NCBI GenBank assembly: GCA_034435435.1
Contig: DAOTXN010000001.1
Span: 1 to 53,037, forward strand
Length of the DNA: 53,037 bases
DNA from: DAOTXN01 sp034435435
GTDB taxonomy: Bacteria; Chloroflexota; Anaerolineae; S140-20
Reading direction: 5' to 3'
Position numbers and translations under genes: made by a program. The notes under the pieces are model-generated. The model did no database searches and had not been told where the DNA came from. It saw only the letters and a list, made by a program, of their open reading frames with translations. Of the stretch, positions 9,001 through 15,509 are shown piece after piece. Within the stretch, counting starts at the first letter, position 1; each line of letters starts with the position of its first letter.

Positions 9001-10059
9001 GGCGAGGCGCCGACCCAATTGTTCTTTCATACAATCCCACCACGTGAAACGCTGGTTATCCTGGGCGAGACGACCTTGAGTAACACGCTTGAGGGCGGTA
9101 TGGTTCGAATAGGATGCTTTAGCTGGCTGCCGATTATCCACAAAACCTCTTTCTACACCGTCTCTGGGCGAGTGATGGAAGGAGACGGCAGTCCGGTCCC
9201 CGGCGTAACCGTTTCCAGAGGCGCAGGTCGCACCACAGCCACCGGCAGCGACGGCAGCTACACTCTCGATGGACTGCTGGCCGGAACCTACAGCATCGTG
9301 CCGTCTAAGAATGGCTACACCTTTGCGCCGCCGTCGCACGTGGTCAGCGTGCCGCCGACGGCCGTCGGGCAGAACTTTGTCGCCACGCCGCCCACCCCTA
9401 CCTCTACGCCGACCAGCACCCCCACACCAACCCCTACCCCCACACCAACCGGCGCTTCCATACCAACCAGCACACCGTTCGCTGGCGCGACGCCGACGCA
9501 TACCCCTTCACCCACGCCCAGACCTTGTACGGAAGTCGTCGCCAACGGCAGCTTTGAAACCGACGGCTACTGGGAGCTGCCCATCACTGCCTACCCGGCC
9601 GCCTACACCAGCGCCGCCGCCCACTATGGCTACCGCGCGATGCGCGTGGGCATCCTCAACCCGGCCGACAACCGCTACAGCTACTCCTCAGCCCGCCAGT
9701 TGGTCACCATCCCCGCCAACGCCGCCAGCGCCACGCTGCGCTTCTGGCTCTATCCAGTGAGCGGAGAGCCGCCCGCGAATCTGTCCCTCCCAGCTCGCCT
9801 GCTGACGCTGATGACCCAGGACGCCACCCTATACGGCGATGCGCAGTACGTGGACCTCCTCGATCAGAATGACCAGTGGCTAACCGAGCTGCTGTGGCAG
9901 CGGCGCAACGATCAGGTGTGGATGTACCACCAATTCGACTTGATGGCCTACGCCGGGCAGACCATCAAGCTGTACTTTGGCGCGTACAACGATGGCGCAG
10001 GAGGCGTCACCGGGATGTACGTGGACGACGTCTCGCTGGAGGTGTGCACGTATCCGTAG
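5554..10059 (+). CDS. C-terminal part of the exported protein: repeat, dockerin-like, two cohesin-like domains, Thr/Pro linker
   Basis: 1501 codons continuing the upstream frame; it has no ribosome site or signal peptide of its own. Order: end of repeat 1 (1-169), repeat 2 (175-740), a carboxypeptidase-regulatory-like beta domain (749-830), a dockerin-like pair of Ca-binding loops ('GDANDDNLVDIRDF' and 'ADFNLDGQVTSLDF', 834-883), cohesin-like domain 1 (913-1048) and 2 (1049-1187), each with a 'FVDFDPTYLEV/ITV' strand, another 'SGRVMEGDGSPVPGV' beta domain (1201-1278), a Thr/Pro linker (1278-1324), and a C-terminal beta-sandwich starting 'CTEVVANGSFETDGYW' that looks like a carbohydrate-binding or adhesion module. 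Likely a surface scaffold or adhesin. Dockerin and cohesin together could let copies interlock or recruit partners; that is inference. Confidence 0.82.
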   Translation: MLPPFNYQHDMVDDVNIPEDSNSLGPDVRATDNITTSHIVASYDLIAERIVEDTPALVGGSSVRWVTEEKEDRFDTNLLEEQFLQTQVGDEWDARWQWINIQTMPWDFTEFSLPALLDKPTETGYDSGDYLLVSSFLTEDSADTEHGSGAVRLKFAYDADGSFSDIYVNNVCQKTLRVYGESDQDAPFPYTSDNYTGPFALTNAEAPKKDFVQFNPAAMRHDDPDSLGQFREYFGNAIQAGGDANEKVHLRMWYTPHYPAPRGLTYPEVDDPVYNPDGDIVLEYTYVLLEPDTFDPQTGPPGATRLVFPLAGSEGQHGLDRMDVNGDQKPETLSIDEIVGVVTGTLGTHRVITLTDGITDNLRTTRGIIQVSPQEAQAPIYVAAGEQVQFLDYMAELEGVSLFGEWADVSLWYAGNSTRSLLGTVRLELNTTALVGRFWGPAAAKFGDATQAEAAAEAAMVTTGLPARPFWVTLDSIVEINGVVHARLTPHRLLMTGETLFVDCVEYDVAAILVQDANLDAGEVDAEIQYITLRNPLPKGAGELDISPLTVYKCKIPASTNLWMLPPLNYEHDVVDDVNVPEDWNTLGPDAQEADNITTNHIVSGYDLIEERIVEDTPALDGDPFIGWVTEAKEGRFDTNLLEETYTQTVSSHMYGPQTDGIQGINWLWEESWQWINVETMPWDYTELRLPELPGQPAADDYLLVSSFLTQDSITTTHGAGAVRLKFAYDPANGTGIYVDPRPGSQEGFFQGRVKLESAAYQELALDVQVIAQGGVVAGTTAHTDPSGYFTLALDPGVYDVWVKEAHALAKRMDDIVIAAGATTACSFGALLVGDANDDNLVDIRDFGVWKDTLLSTTDLRADFNLDGQVTSLDFGWIKWNFIEQGDDPLTGQASAVCGGAATSSLPGLSPAGTVTVYLDPATSSVSSGEVFTLAIKVAAGGEAVDSADVFVDFDPTYLEVVSVSGSGVLDESGKAWDNDLGEVFYGVADLNKTASATFTLATITFRATAASSGTPVTFHAASPRKTTVNSGVTPLPLVTQPATVKIGGLIVRIAPPASSVCVGKTFTLTVQIEAGAQELDGAQAFVDFDPTYITVTNLSNGGALPVELYTSYDNALGHADFAAGAAISTTVSGTLSLANIAFRAVTVTGEAPTQLFFHTIPPRETLVILGETTLSNTLEGGMVRIGCFSWLPIIHKTSFYTVSGRVMEGDGSPVPGVTVSRGAGRTTATGSDGSYTLDGLLAGTYSIVPSKNGYTFAPPSHVVSVPPTAVGQNFVATPPTPTSTPTSTPTPTPTPTPTGASIPTSTPFAGATPTHTPSPTPRPCTEVVANGSFETDGYWELPITAYPAAYTSAAAHYGYRAMRVGILNPADNRYSYSSARQLVTIPANAASATLRFWLYPVSGEPPANLSLPARLLTLMTQDATLYGDAQYVDLLDQNDQWLTELLWQRRNDQVWMYHQFDLMAYAGQTIKLYFGAYNDGAGGVTGMYVDDVSLEVCTYP
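6076..7773 (+). repeat. Repeat unit 2 of the giant protein
   Basis: Second copy, from 'TLRVYGES' to 'GIYVD'. It keeps Trp (TGG, 7240-7242) where copy 1 has TAG, and has an extra stretch near 7495-7560 (about 14 codons, around 'SSHMYGPQTDG') absent from copy 1. Confidence 0.9.
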
Positions 10060-10123
10060 GGGGTTCAGGGCTGGGGGAGAAGAACAGCGCGCGGCGCTGG
10101 CAATAGAACACGAGTCAGAATGT

Positions 10124-10179
10124 GGATGCGCAGGATTTGCCGAATAGAGTTGCCGCCCATCCGCCCGTCCTGCGCATCC
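10124..10179 (+). terminator. Possible terminator or inverted repeat after the giant gene
   Basis: Twelve-base perfect arms (ggatgcgcagga, 10124-10135; its complement 10168-10179) with a 32-base loop, followed by tttgttct. The loop is long and the T run poor, so termination is uncertain. Confidence 0.35.
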
Positions 10180-10191
10180 TTTGTTCTCTGC

Positions 10192-10620
10192 TCATGCCTC
10201 AGGCGGATGCCAGCCGGCCATCGCCCAGCGCCGGCGCGCCTTCACCAGGATGGAGCGGTTCAATTGCAGCGCCGCCACGGTTGCTCGACCCGTAGGTGTC
10301 AAACCGGCGATGTAGGTTGCCTCGTCACTCCAGGCAAAATGCGTATGCCAGTCTTGGGTGCGAGGATTAAACAGGGGCGCTGTCTCGCCGGTCTCGGGGT
10401 CTTTAGCATGGGTCTGGCTACCCTTGAACTCGTTGCAGGGACGACAGGCCAGCCACAGATTCTCTCGGGTCGTTGAGCCTCCAGTCGAAACGGGGATAAT
10501 GTGCTCGATGCTTAAAGGTAAGCCGGTCAACACCTCGTCTGAGAGGCAGTAGCCGCAACGATGACCGGCGTCTTGGACCACCTGGCGGCGCAAATCGGGC
10601 GAGATGTAGGAGCGGGTCAT
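10192..10620 (-). CDS. HNH endonuclease
   Basis: 142 residues from the ATG at 10620, which overlaps the upstream stop in an ATGA. The HNH core is complete: zinc knuckle Cys22-x2-Cys25 ('RCGYC'), catalytic His in 'IEHIIP' (His40), Asn54 in 'RENLWLACRPCNEFKG', second Cys pair Cys59/Cys62, and Asn63 as the last HNH residue. Such proteins make metal-dependent DNA nicks or breaks in the cytoplasm. An N-terminal extension to 10743 is open but would overlap most of the partner gene's end, so I reject it. It forms a two-gene unit with the RHH-type protein upstream. The role could be a selfish nuclease module, a toxin, or defence; the sequence does not decide. Confidence 0.88.
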   Translation of the reverse strand: MTRSYISPDLRRQVVQDAGHRCGYCLSDEVLTGLPLSIEHIIPVSTGGSTTRENLWLACRPCNEFKGSQTHAKDPETGETAPLFNPRTQDWHTHFAWSDEATYIAGLTPTGRATVAALQLNRSILVKARRRWAMAGWHPPEA

Positions 10621-11048
10621 GGAGTTCGAGGGTAGAGTTCCTGAAGCGAGGGTAGCTCGTATCCCCGACTTTGGAGCAACACGTAGGCGTGAGCTTTGCG
10701 CAACATGAGAGCCTCGGCCTCTTCTCGCAGGCGGATCAACCATTCTCGACCTTCTGGCGTCAGATTGCCGGCCTGGTGACGTTCCAGCAGCATATCGTAA
10801 AGCGCCACTTTGTCACGGTTCATGGCGCTCTCGGCGATTCGCCAGAGGGTTTCGCTAGACAGGTGTTCCATAGCCTCTAATTCCGTCTGCAGGGCCGGTG
10901 GAAGGTCTTTTTCCACCGCTGGTGGCAGGCCACGAGCGAGCGTCTGAACAACAACCTCGTCTACAGAGCGGGTTGCAGTTCGAGCTTGTGTTTCCAATCG
11001 TTCGTAAAGATGTTCTGGCAAATCTAGCGTTACAGTACGAACAGACAT
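10617..11048 (-). CDS. RHH-type (CopG-like) partner protein of the HNH endonuclease
   Basis: 143 residues from the ATG at 11048, which has a ggggag ribosome site; the longer ORF from 11117 would start upstream of the promoter -35 box. Residues 4-40 ('VTLDLPEHLYERLETQARTA') fit a ribbon-helix-helix DNA-binding domain such as antitoxins and transcriptional repressors carry. The rest is charged and helical, with a Leu/Glu-rich region ('EWLIRLREEAEALMLRKAHA') that could bind the partner. Its stop overlaps the HNH start by 4 bases, so they are translated together. By analogy with RHH-antitoxin pairs it may control or neutralise the nuclease; this is inference. Confidence 0.75.
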   Translation of the reverse strand: MSVRTVTLDLPEHLYERLETQARTATRSVDEVVVQTLARGLPPAVEKDLPPALQTELEAMEHLSSETLWRIAESAMNRDKVALYDMLLERHQAGNLTPEGREWLIRLREEAEALMLRKAHAYVLLQSRGYELPSLQELYPRTP

Positions 11049-11082
11049 AGTGATCTCCCCACCAAAGTCAAAAGCTACTTGT

Positions 11083-11110
11083 AGTATATCCTGGAACGGC
11101 GGTCTGTCAA
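11083..11110 (-). promoter_or_regulatory. Sigma70-type promoter for the RHH-HNH pair
   Basis: Minus strand: TTGACA (11105-11110), 16-base spacer, TATACT (11083-11088), about 27 bases before the ggggag site and ATG at 11048. The module carries its own promoter, just inside the boundary with the duplicated fragment. Confidence 0.6.
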
Positions 11111-11122
11111 CGCTCAAGTATG

Positions 11123-11335
11123 TACGTGGACATCCTCGACCCGAACGACCAGTGGATAGCCCGGTTGCTGTGGCAGCGGCGCAACGATCAGGTGTGGATG
11201 TACCACCAATTCGACTTGATGGCCTACGCCGGGCAGACCATCAAGCTGTATTTTGGCGCGTACAACGATGGCGCAGGAGGCGTCACCGGGATGTACGTGG
11301 ACGACGTCTCGCTGGAGGTGTGCACGTATCCGTAG
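11123..11335 (+). pseudogene. Duplicated 3' fragment of the giant exported protein gene
   Basis: This 213-base stretch matches 9847-10059, the last 71 codons of the giant gene, without an indel and in the same strand. Differences cluster in the first 60 bases; the last ~150 differ at one base. Similarity continues about 25 bases past the stop (to ~10086 and ~11361). A chance ATG at 11120 gives a short open frame, but there is no signal peptide or ribosome site. It is the remnant of a duplicated or former adjacent paralogue, or the far side of a duplication flanking the RHH-HNH module. The 3' near-identity suggests recent copying or gene conversion. Confidence 0.85.
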
Positions 11336-11460
11336 GAGGGTCAGGGCTGGGGAAAGAACAGCTTGCGCCCGGCCTGAGGTCGCTCAGGCGTTGCGGGCGG
11401 CGCTGGGCACGGTAGACGTGTCCACGAACGAGCTATTTTCGCCGGGAGTAGGCTGACGTT

Positions 11461-11479
11461 CGTGAGCCTCAGTCGAACG
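11461..11479. repeat. 19-base dispersed repeat, inverted copy of 15289-15307
   Basis: The sequence cgtgagcctcagtcgaacg is the exact reverse complement of a stretch inside the glycine riboswitch. A related form (ccttcgacaggctcagg) occurs at 29509. The surrounding 11336-11566 region holds no gene I can support. Confidence 0.6.
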
Positions 11480-11566
11480 ATGTTAACCAAAGCTCAAATT
11501 GTGCCATACGAGCTTGCCCGCGAGGGCGCACAGGCTCTGCTGGAATGAGCGAGATTTGACCTCCCG

Positions 11567-11601
11567 AAAAAAGCCCCGAGGGCCCTGCGGCCCCCGGGGC
11601 T
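11567..11601 (-). terminator. Rho-independent terminator of the serine operon
   Basis: On the minus strand a GC-rich hairpin (arms at 11572-11584 and 11589-11601 with a tetraloop and small internal mismatch) is followed by six T residues. It lies 8 bases past the stop of the DUF1015 gene. Confidence 0.85.
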
Positions 11602-11608
11602 TTGTGGC

Positions 11609-12934
11609 TTACAGCCGCTCATCCAGGCCGATGGGCAAGGCCACCAGCCCGCTGATGACCTTGGGATAAAAGTCTGTAGATTTCTGGGGCATCTTTTCTC
11701 CGGCGGCGGTGCAGGCGCGCACCTGCTCCATGCGCGTCGGGTTCATCACCAGCAGGAATTGGGCTTTGCCCTGGGCCACCGCTTCGTAGCCGGGCTGCGG
11801 GTCGCGCAAATAGTCCAGGTTCTCCTTGCGCTCGACGGCCGCCTTGTCAATCCCCAACACGCGCTCGATGAACAGCTCGTGCAGCACCGACACGTCGAGC
11901 AGACACCAGTCGGGGGCGCGATCGGGCAGCAGCCGCTGCAACGTAGCCGGGTCGCGCAGCGTGAGCACGTGGTAGGCTCCGTCATAAAAACCAAAGCGCG
12001 GGCGCCCGGGTTGCGCTTCGGCCAGCGCCGCATCTAGCGCTGCTCGATCGGCCGCAGGCGTCACATCGAAATACTCTCTGGCCCGCTCTAGCGCCGCTGA
12101 TCCGTCCATCCGGGTGTAGGAATGGATCAATCGATGGGTGGGCAGGATCGCCAGACCGGGGTCGCTCATGCTGACCAACGTGACCTGGGTGTAGTTGAAA
12201 CCGGCGTTGGCCGGGACCGCGGGATGTTGCTGGCGCATCTCGTCGCGGTAATTGAGCGCGGTCTCGTAACGGTGGTGGCCGTCGGCGATGATCAGGTTGC
12301 GCTTGGGGGCCATCTCTTCGACCACAGCGGCGACGACCTGCGGATCGTCTACGACCCAGAAACGCTGCTCCACGGCGCTCTCGATGACCTGCTCGCGGGC
12401 CGCCAGAGGCGCATGGGTCTCCAGGTAGGGCTGCAAGAGACCGTTGACCCGGTTTCCGTCGTCGGGATAGAGGATAAAGATGTTCTCCCAGGCGGTGGCC
12501 GTGGCGCGAGTCAGGTTGAGCCGGTCTACTTTGGGCCCGCTGAGCGTGCGCTCGTGAGGCAGGATTACCCCCTCTTCAAAGTAAGTCAGTTGCAGCGCCG
12601 TGATCAGGCCGCGGCGGCTAAAAGATTGGCCGCCCGGCGTGGTAAAGGTTTGGTCCAGAACGTACAGGGCGGGTTGGGCTTCCCGCGTTAGCACGCCTTC
12701 TGCCTGCCAGGTGCGCGCGTAGCAGTGGGCGCGGGTGTATATGTTGTCGGCGTCGGTGTCCCAGGGGGTTTTCTTGCCCAAGATGATGCGCGCATAGTTA
12801 TAGGGATTGAGATCGTAATAGCGTTTCTGCTCTGCGTCGTGGATGCGGTCGTAGGGCTGGGTAATGACCAGAGACAGGTCGCCGATCTTTTCCCGGTTGT
12901 AACGGAGGCCTTTGAAGGGCCGAATCGTTGCCAT
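11609..12934 (-). CDS. DUF1015 family protein of the serine operon
   Basis: A 441-residue soluble protein of the DUF1015 (COG4198) family, recognised by its start 'MATIRPFKGLRYNREKIGDL', 'QPYDRIHDAEQ', 'RRGLITALQL', and the 'IIADGHHRYETAL' motif that is the family hallmark. Biochemical function is not established to my knowledge. Its repeated neighbourhood with serA and a class V aminotransferase in other bacteria, which I recall but have not checked, suggests a role in serine metabolism. The start has an ideal aggaggagagc ribosome site. It is third and last in the operon, followed by a terminator. A 15-base-arm hairpin separates it from serA. Confidence 0.85.
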   Translation of the reverse strand: MATIRPFKGLRYNREKIGDLSLVITQPYDRIHDAEQKRYYDLNPYNYARIILGKKTPWDTDADNIYTRAHCYARTWQAEGVLTREAQPALYVLDQTFTTPGGQSFSRRGLITALQLTYFEEGVILPHERTLSGPKVDRLNLTRATATAWENIFILYPDDGNRVNGLLQPYLETHAPLAAREQVIESAVEQRFWVVDDPQVVAAVVEEMAPKRNLIIADGHHRYETALNYRDEMRQQHPAVPANAGFNYTQVTLVSMSDPGLAILPTHRLIHSYTRMDGSAALERAREYFDVTPAADRAALDAALAEAQPGRPRFGFYDGAYHVLTLRDPATLQRLLPDRAPDWCLLDVSVLHELFIERVLGIDKAAVERKENLDYLRDPQPGYEAVAQGKAQFLLVMNPTRMEQVRACTAAGEKMPQKSTDFYPKVISGLVALPIGLDERL

Positions 12935-12949
12935 GCTCTCCTCCTGTAT

Positions 12950-12983
12950 AGACCTGCGAGGTTTTCAGAAACCTCGCAGGTCT
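12950..12983. repeat. Perfect hairpin between serA and the DUF1015 gene
   Basis: Fifteen-base perfect arms (agacctgcgaggttt, 12950-12964, and complement 12969-12983) with a 4-base loop. No T run follows on the minus strand, so it more likely shields mRNA ends or is a dispersed palindromic repeat than a terminator. Confidence 0.75.
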
Positions 12984-12991
12984 GAAATTTT

Positions 12992-13897
12992 TTAACGGTT
13001 TGCGACCTCGATGGCGATCTGGGCGACTTCGGCCCCGACCCGCGCCGTAGCCTCCTTGGTCCCCGCGCCCATGTGCGGTGAGCCAATCACTTGCGGCAGG
13101 TCCATGAAGCGCTTGCCCTGCTCCGTCTTTTCGTCTTCGAAAACGTCTAGCGCCGCGCCGGCCACCTTGCCGCTTTTGATCGCTTCGTACAGCGCCGCCT
13201 CGTCGAGCGTGCCGCCGCGCCCACAGTTGACGATATACACGCCCTTTTTCATCTTTTCAAAGGCCGCCGCGCCGACGATATAGTGCGTCTCGGGCGTGTG
13301 CGGCGTGTGCAGCGAGATGAAATCCGAGCGGGCGAATAACTCGTCCAGCGAGACCTGGGCGGCATAGTCCACCTGGGTGGGGGTGCGACGGTAAAAGATG
13401 ACCTCCATCCCCAACGCGGCGGCCTTTTGCGCCACCAGGCTGCCGATGCGCCCCAGCCCGATCAGACCCAGCGTCTTGCCAGCCACTTCTGTGCCTTTGG
13501 CGAAGGCTTTTTTCTCCCAGGCGCCTTGTTTCATCGTGGCGTTGGCCTGCGGAATCTGGCGCACCAGCGCCAACAGATAACCAATCGTCAGCTCGGCCAC
13601 CGAGTTGGACGACGCAGCGGGCGTATTGCGCACCTCGACGCCCTTGGACTCGGCGTGCTTGACGTCGATGTTGTCCACGCCAACGCCGCCCCGGATGATC
13701 AGCTTGAGATTCGTCCCGGCGTCGATGACGGCCGCCGTAACCTTGGTGCGGCTGCGCACGACCATGGCGTCGTAGGCCGGGATGACCTGCAGCAGGTCTT
13801 CGGGCGAAATGTCGTCACGCACGTCTACCTCGATCCCCGCCTCGCGCATCGTCGCCACAGACTGGGGATCGGTGGGGTCACAAATCAAGAGCTTCAT
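12992..13897 (-). CDS. serA: D-3-phosphoglycerate dehydrogenase, short form without ACT domain
   Basis: 301 residues from the ATG at 13897, with an aaggag ribosome site; the TTG-like extension to 13921 lacks one. It is a D-2-hydroxyacid dehydrogenase: NAD-binding 'LGLIGLGRIGSLVAQKA', substrate loop 'RGGVGVDNIDVKHAESKGV', catalytic Arg in 'NCGRGGTLDE', Glu in 'DVFEDEKTEQG' and His in 'GSPHMGAGTKEA'. It oxidises 3-phosphoglycerate to 3-phosphohydroxypyruvate, the first step of serine synthesis. The usual C-terminal ACT domain for serine feedback is missing, so control may come from the glycine riboswitch upstream. Hydroxypyruvate or glyoxylate reductase activity is the alternative, but the operon context favours SerA. 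Confidence 0.88.
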   Translation of the reverse strand: MKLLICDPTDPQSVATMREAGIEVDVRDDISPEDLLQVIPAYDAMVVRSRTKVTAAVIDAGTNLKLIIRGGVGVDNIDVKHAESKGVEVRNTPAASSNSVAELTIGYLLALVRQIPQANATMKQGAWEKKAFAKGTEVAGKTLGLIGLGRIGSLVAQKAAALGMEVIFYRRTPTQVDYAAQVSLDELFARSDFISLHTPHTPETHYIVGAAAFEKMKKGVYIVNCGRGGTLDEAALYEAIKSGKVAGAALDVFEDEKTEQGKRFMDLPQVIGSPHMGAGTKEATARVGAEVAQIAIEVANR

Positions 13898-13914
13898 CTT
13901 TTTCTCCTTACTAT

Positions 13915-13975
13915 GGGACACAGATGCACACAGATTAAAACAAAAAATCAGTATTCATCCGTGTTCATTCGCGCC
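13915..13975. repeat. AT-rich dispersed repeat, 'cacagat / atccgtgttc' type
   Basis: The gap between the aminotransferase and serA holds 'gacacagatgcacacagat' and 'attcatccgtgttcattcg', echoing the stretches at 21240-21310 and 23406-23445. It looks like a dispersed intergenic element rather than a regulator. Confidence 0.5.
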
Positions 13976-13978
13976 CGA

Positions 13979-15049
13979 TCACAGTTTTAAAATATCCTCG
14001 ATCTGGCCGGTGAGCCACTTGAGGTCGTCCAGGGTCAGGTCGCCCATGTGGGCAATGCGGAAGCACTTGTCTTTCAGGTCGCCGTAGCCGTTAGAGATCA
14101 TCGCGCCGCGCTTGCCCAACTCCTTGTTCAAGTCGCCGACGTTGATGCCCCGATTGTTGTCCACGTTGGTCACAGTGAGCGATAGATAACGCTCATCGCC
14201 GTAGATTCTAAAATACTTGCGCGCCCAGTCTTGTACAAAGGCAGCCATTTGCTTGTGGCGCGCCCAGCGGTTCTCCAGCCCTTCCTCGTTCAGGATGTGG
14301 TCCATCTGCGCGTTGAGGGCCTGGATCAGGCTGATGGCAGGGGTGGCAGGGGTTTGATTCTTGTCGTAGCGCTTGTCCATCTGGGCGTAGGCGAAATAGT
14401 GGCCCGGATAGGGGACCTGCTTGGCTCGCTCGCGGGCGCGGTCGCTGACGGCGCACACGGTCAGTCCGGGCGGCAGGGCAAAGCACTTTTGCACCCCAGC
14501 CAGACACACGTCCAGCCCCCAGGCGTCGAACTCAATCTTGACGCCGGCCATGCAACTGACGGCGTCTACCAAAATCAGCACGTCGGGATACTTGGCGTGG
14601 ATCATGGCGGCAGTCTCCCGGATGGGGTTCATCACACCGGTGGCGGTCTCGTTCATCACCAGGGTGACGGCGTCATAGTCGGCCTTGCCCAGCGCTTCGT
14701 CCACCAACTCAGGGGTGATGGCCTGGCCCAGGGGCACTTCTAGCTTGTCGCAGGGGATGCCGTTTTCTTTGGTGATGTCGTGCCAGCGCTTGGAGAACGC
14801 GCCGCAAGCGGTGTTCAGCACCCGCCTGGTCGAGGCCTGGCGCACCGAGCCTTCCATCATGCCGGTAGAAGAGCAGGCGTACAGATAGACGCGCTGCTGG
14901 GTGTAGAGTAGCTTTTGTAGCTTGGGGGTGACGGCGGCCTGCAAGTCCGCGTATTCCTGGGCGCGGTGGCCCAGCATAGGGGCCGCCTGGGCTTGCAAGA
15001 TTTCGTCACGCACGTGAGTGGGTCCGGGGATAAAGAGCTTTTTGTACAT
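13979..15049 (-). CDS. Class V aminotransferase (serine-glyoxylate / alanine-glyoxylate type)
   Basis: 356 residues, normal length. The start 'KKLFIPGPTHVRDEILQAQA' and 'MLGHRAQEYADL' are typical of serine-pyruvate/alanine-glyoxylate aminotransferases. The PLP Lys is Lys188 in 'LAGVQKCFALPPGL', with Asp162 ('LVDAVSCMAG') for the pyridine nitrogen. As first gene of an operon with serA it probably supplies the transamination step of serine formation, on phosphohydroxypyruvate or hydroxypyruvate; glycine from glyoxylate is another possibility. The ribosome site is an ideal aggaggcaaaag. Upstream lie a ~310-base leader and glycine riboswitch, so expression of the operon should respond to glycine. 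Confidence 0.88.
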   Translation of the reverse strand: MYKKLFIPGPTHVRDEILQAQAAPMLGHRAQEYADLQAAVTPKLQKLLYTQQRVYLYACSSTGMMEGSVRQASTRRVLNTACGAFSKRWHDITKENGIPCDKLEVPLGQAITPELVDEALGKADYDAVTLVMNETATGVMNPIRETAAMIHAKYPDVLILVDAVSCMAGVKIEFDAWGLDVCLAGVQKCFALPPGLTVCAVSDRARERAKQVPYPGHYFAYAQMDKRYDKNQTPATPAISLIQALNAQMDHILNEEGLENRWARHKQMAAFVQDWARKYFRIYGDERYLSLTVTNVDNNRGINVGDLNKELGKRGAMISNGYGDLKDKCFRIAHMGDLTLDDLKWLTGQIEDILKL

Positions 15050-15214
15050 CTTTTGCCTCCTATGTTTTTTGGGCTTTTCGCCTTGAGAAATAAAAACAAG
15101 GGTGCACGGCTGGAGTGGCTGTGCATCCCCTGTCTGTGAACCGGAGAGATTACCCTGCCATTTGGGCAGGGGTGCCCCTTGGGTGTCGCCAGGACTTTCC
15201 AGAGGATTTTAAAG

Positions 15215-15340
15215 CGCAAGGTCCTTTTACCTGAGAGTTTCGCCAGTGTGTCCATCTCTCCACACCGCTTGCCCCATCGGTGCCTCGCCGTTCGACTGAG
15301 GCTCACGCCGAAGCCCATCGGCCAGGTCTCTCCCCTACGC
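15215..15340 (-). promoter_or_regulatory. Glycine riboswitch (single aptamer visible)
   Basis: On the minus strand the conserved elements appear in order: ggagagacc (15332-15324), the loop 'ggcaccgatggggcaag' (15284-15268), a local stem around 'gtgtggagagatggacacac', and the 3' block 'actctcaggtaaaaggac' (15237-15220). These are hallmarks of the gcvT-type glycine aptamer. A variable stem carries a dispersed 19-base repeat (15289-15307). Downstream, before the ATG, are a hairpin with ccctgcc/ggcaggg arms and a tctctcc stretch that could pair with the aptamer's ggagaga, and a T run near 15095. Whether glycine switches the operon on or off cannot be told. A second aptamer is not clear. Confidence 0.88.
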
Positions 15341-15368
15341 TTTGAGGTCTGCTGTTTGTGCGTCTCTC

Positions 15369-15397
15369 ATTGTAGCGTGCTCAAAAGGTGGTGTCAA
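15369..15397 (-). promoter_or_regulatory. Sigma70 promoter of the glycine-riboswitch serine operon
   Basis: Minus strand: TTGACA (15392-15397), exactly 17 bases, TACAAT (15369-15374), placing the start near 15362, about 22 bases before the aptamer. Confidence 0.75.
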
Positions 15398-15509
15398 CCG
15401 ACGCTTGACACGTTTTAGGGTGTCATTTGTCATTTCGGAGCACGAAAGGGAAAAATCACCGCTGAGCACGCCGAGAGTGCAGAGAAGGAAAACTGTGCGG
15501 CCTTTGTGC

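Noticed and set aside
9400..9520. Thr/Pro repeat as a CRISPR-like or tandem regulatory array
   Set aside because: It is an in-frame low-complexity linker of the exported protein.
15095..15130. Intrinsic terminator in the riboswitch expression platform
   Set aside because: The tgcac/gtgca stem is only about five pairs with a 13-base loop; too weak to call, though a T run follows.
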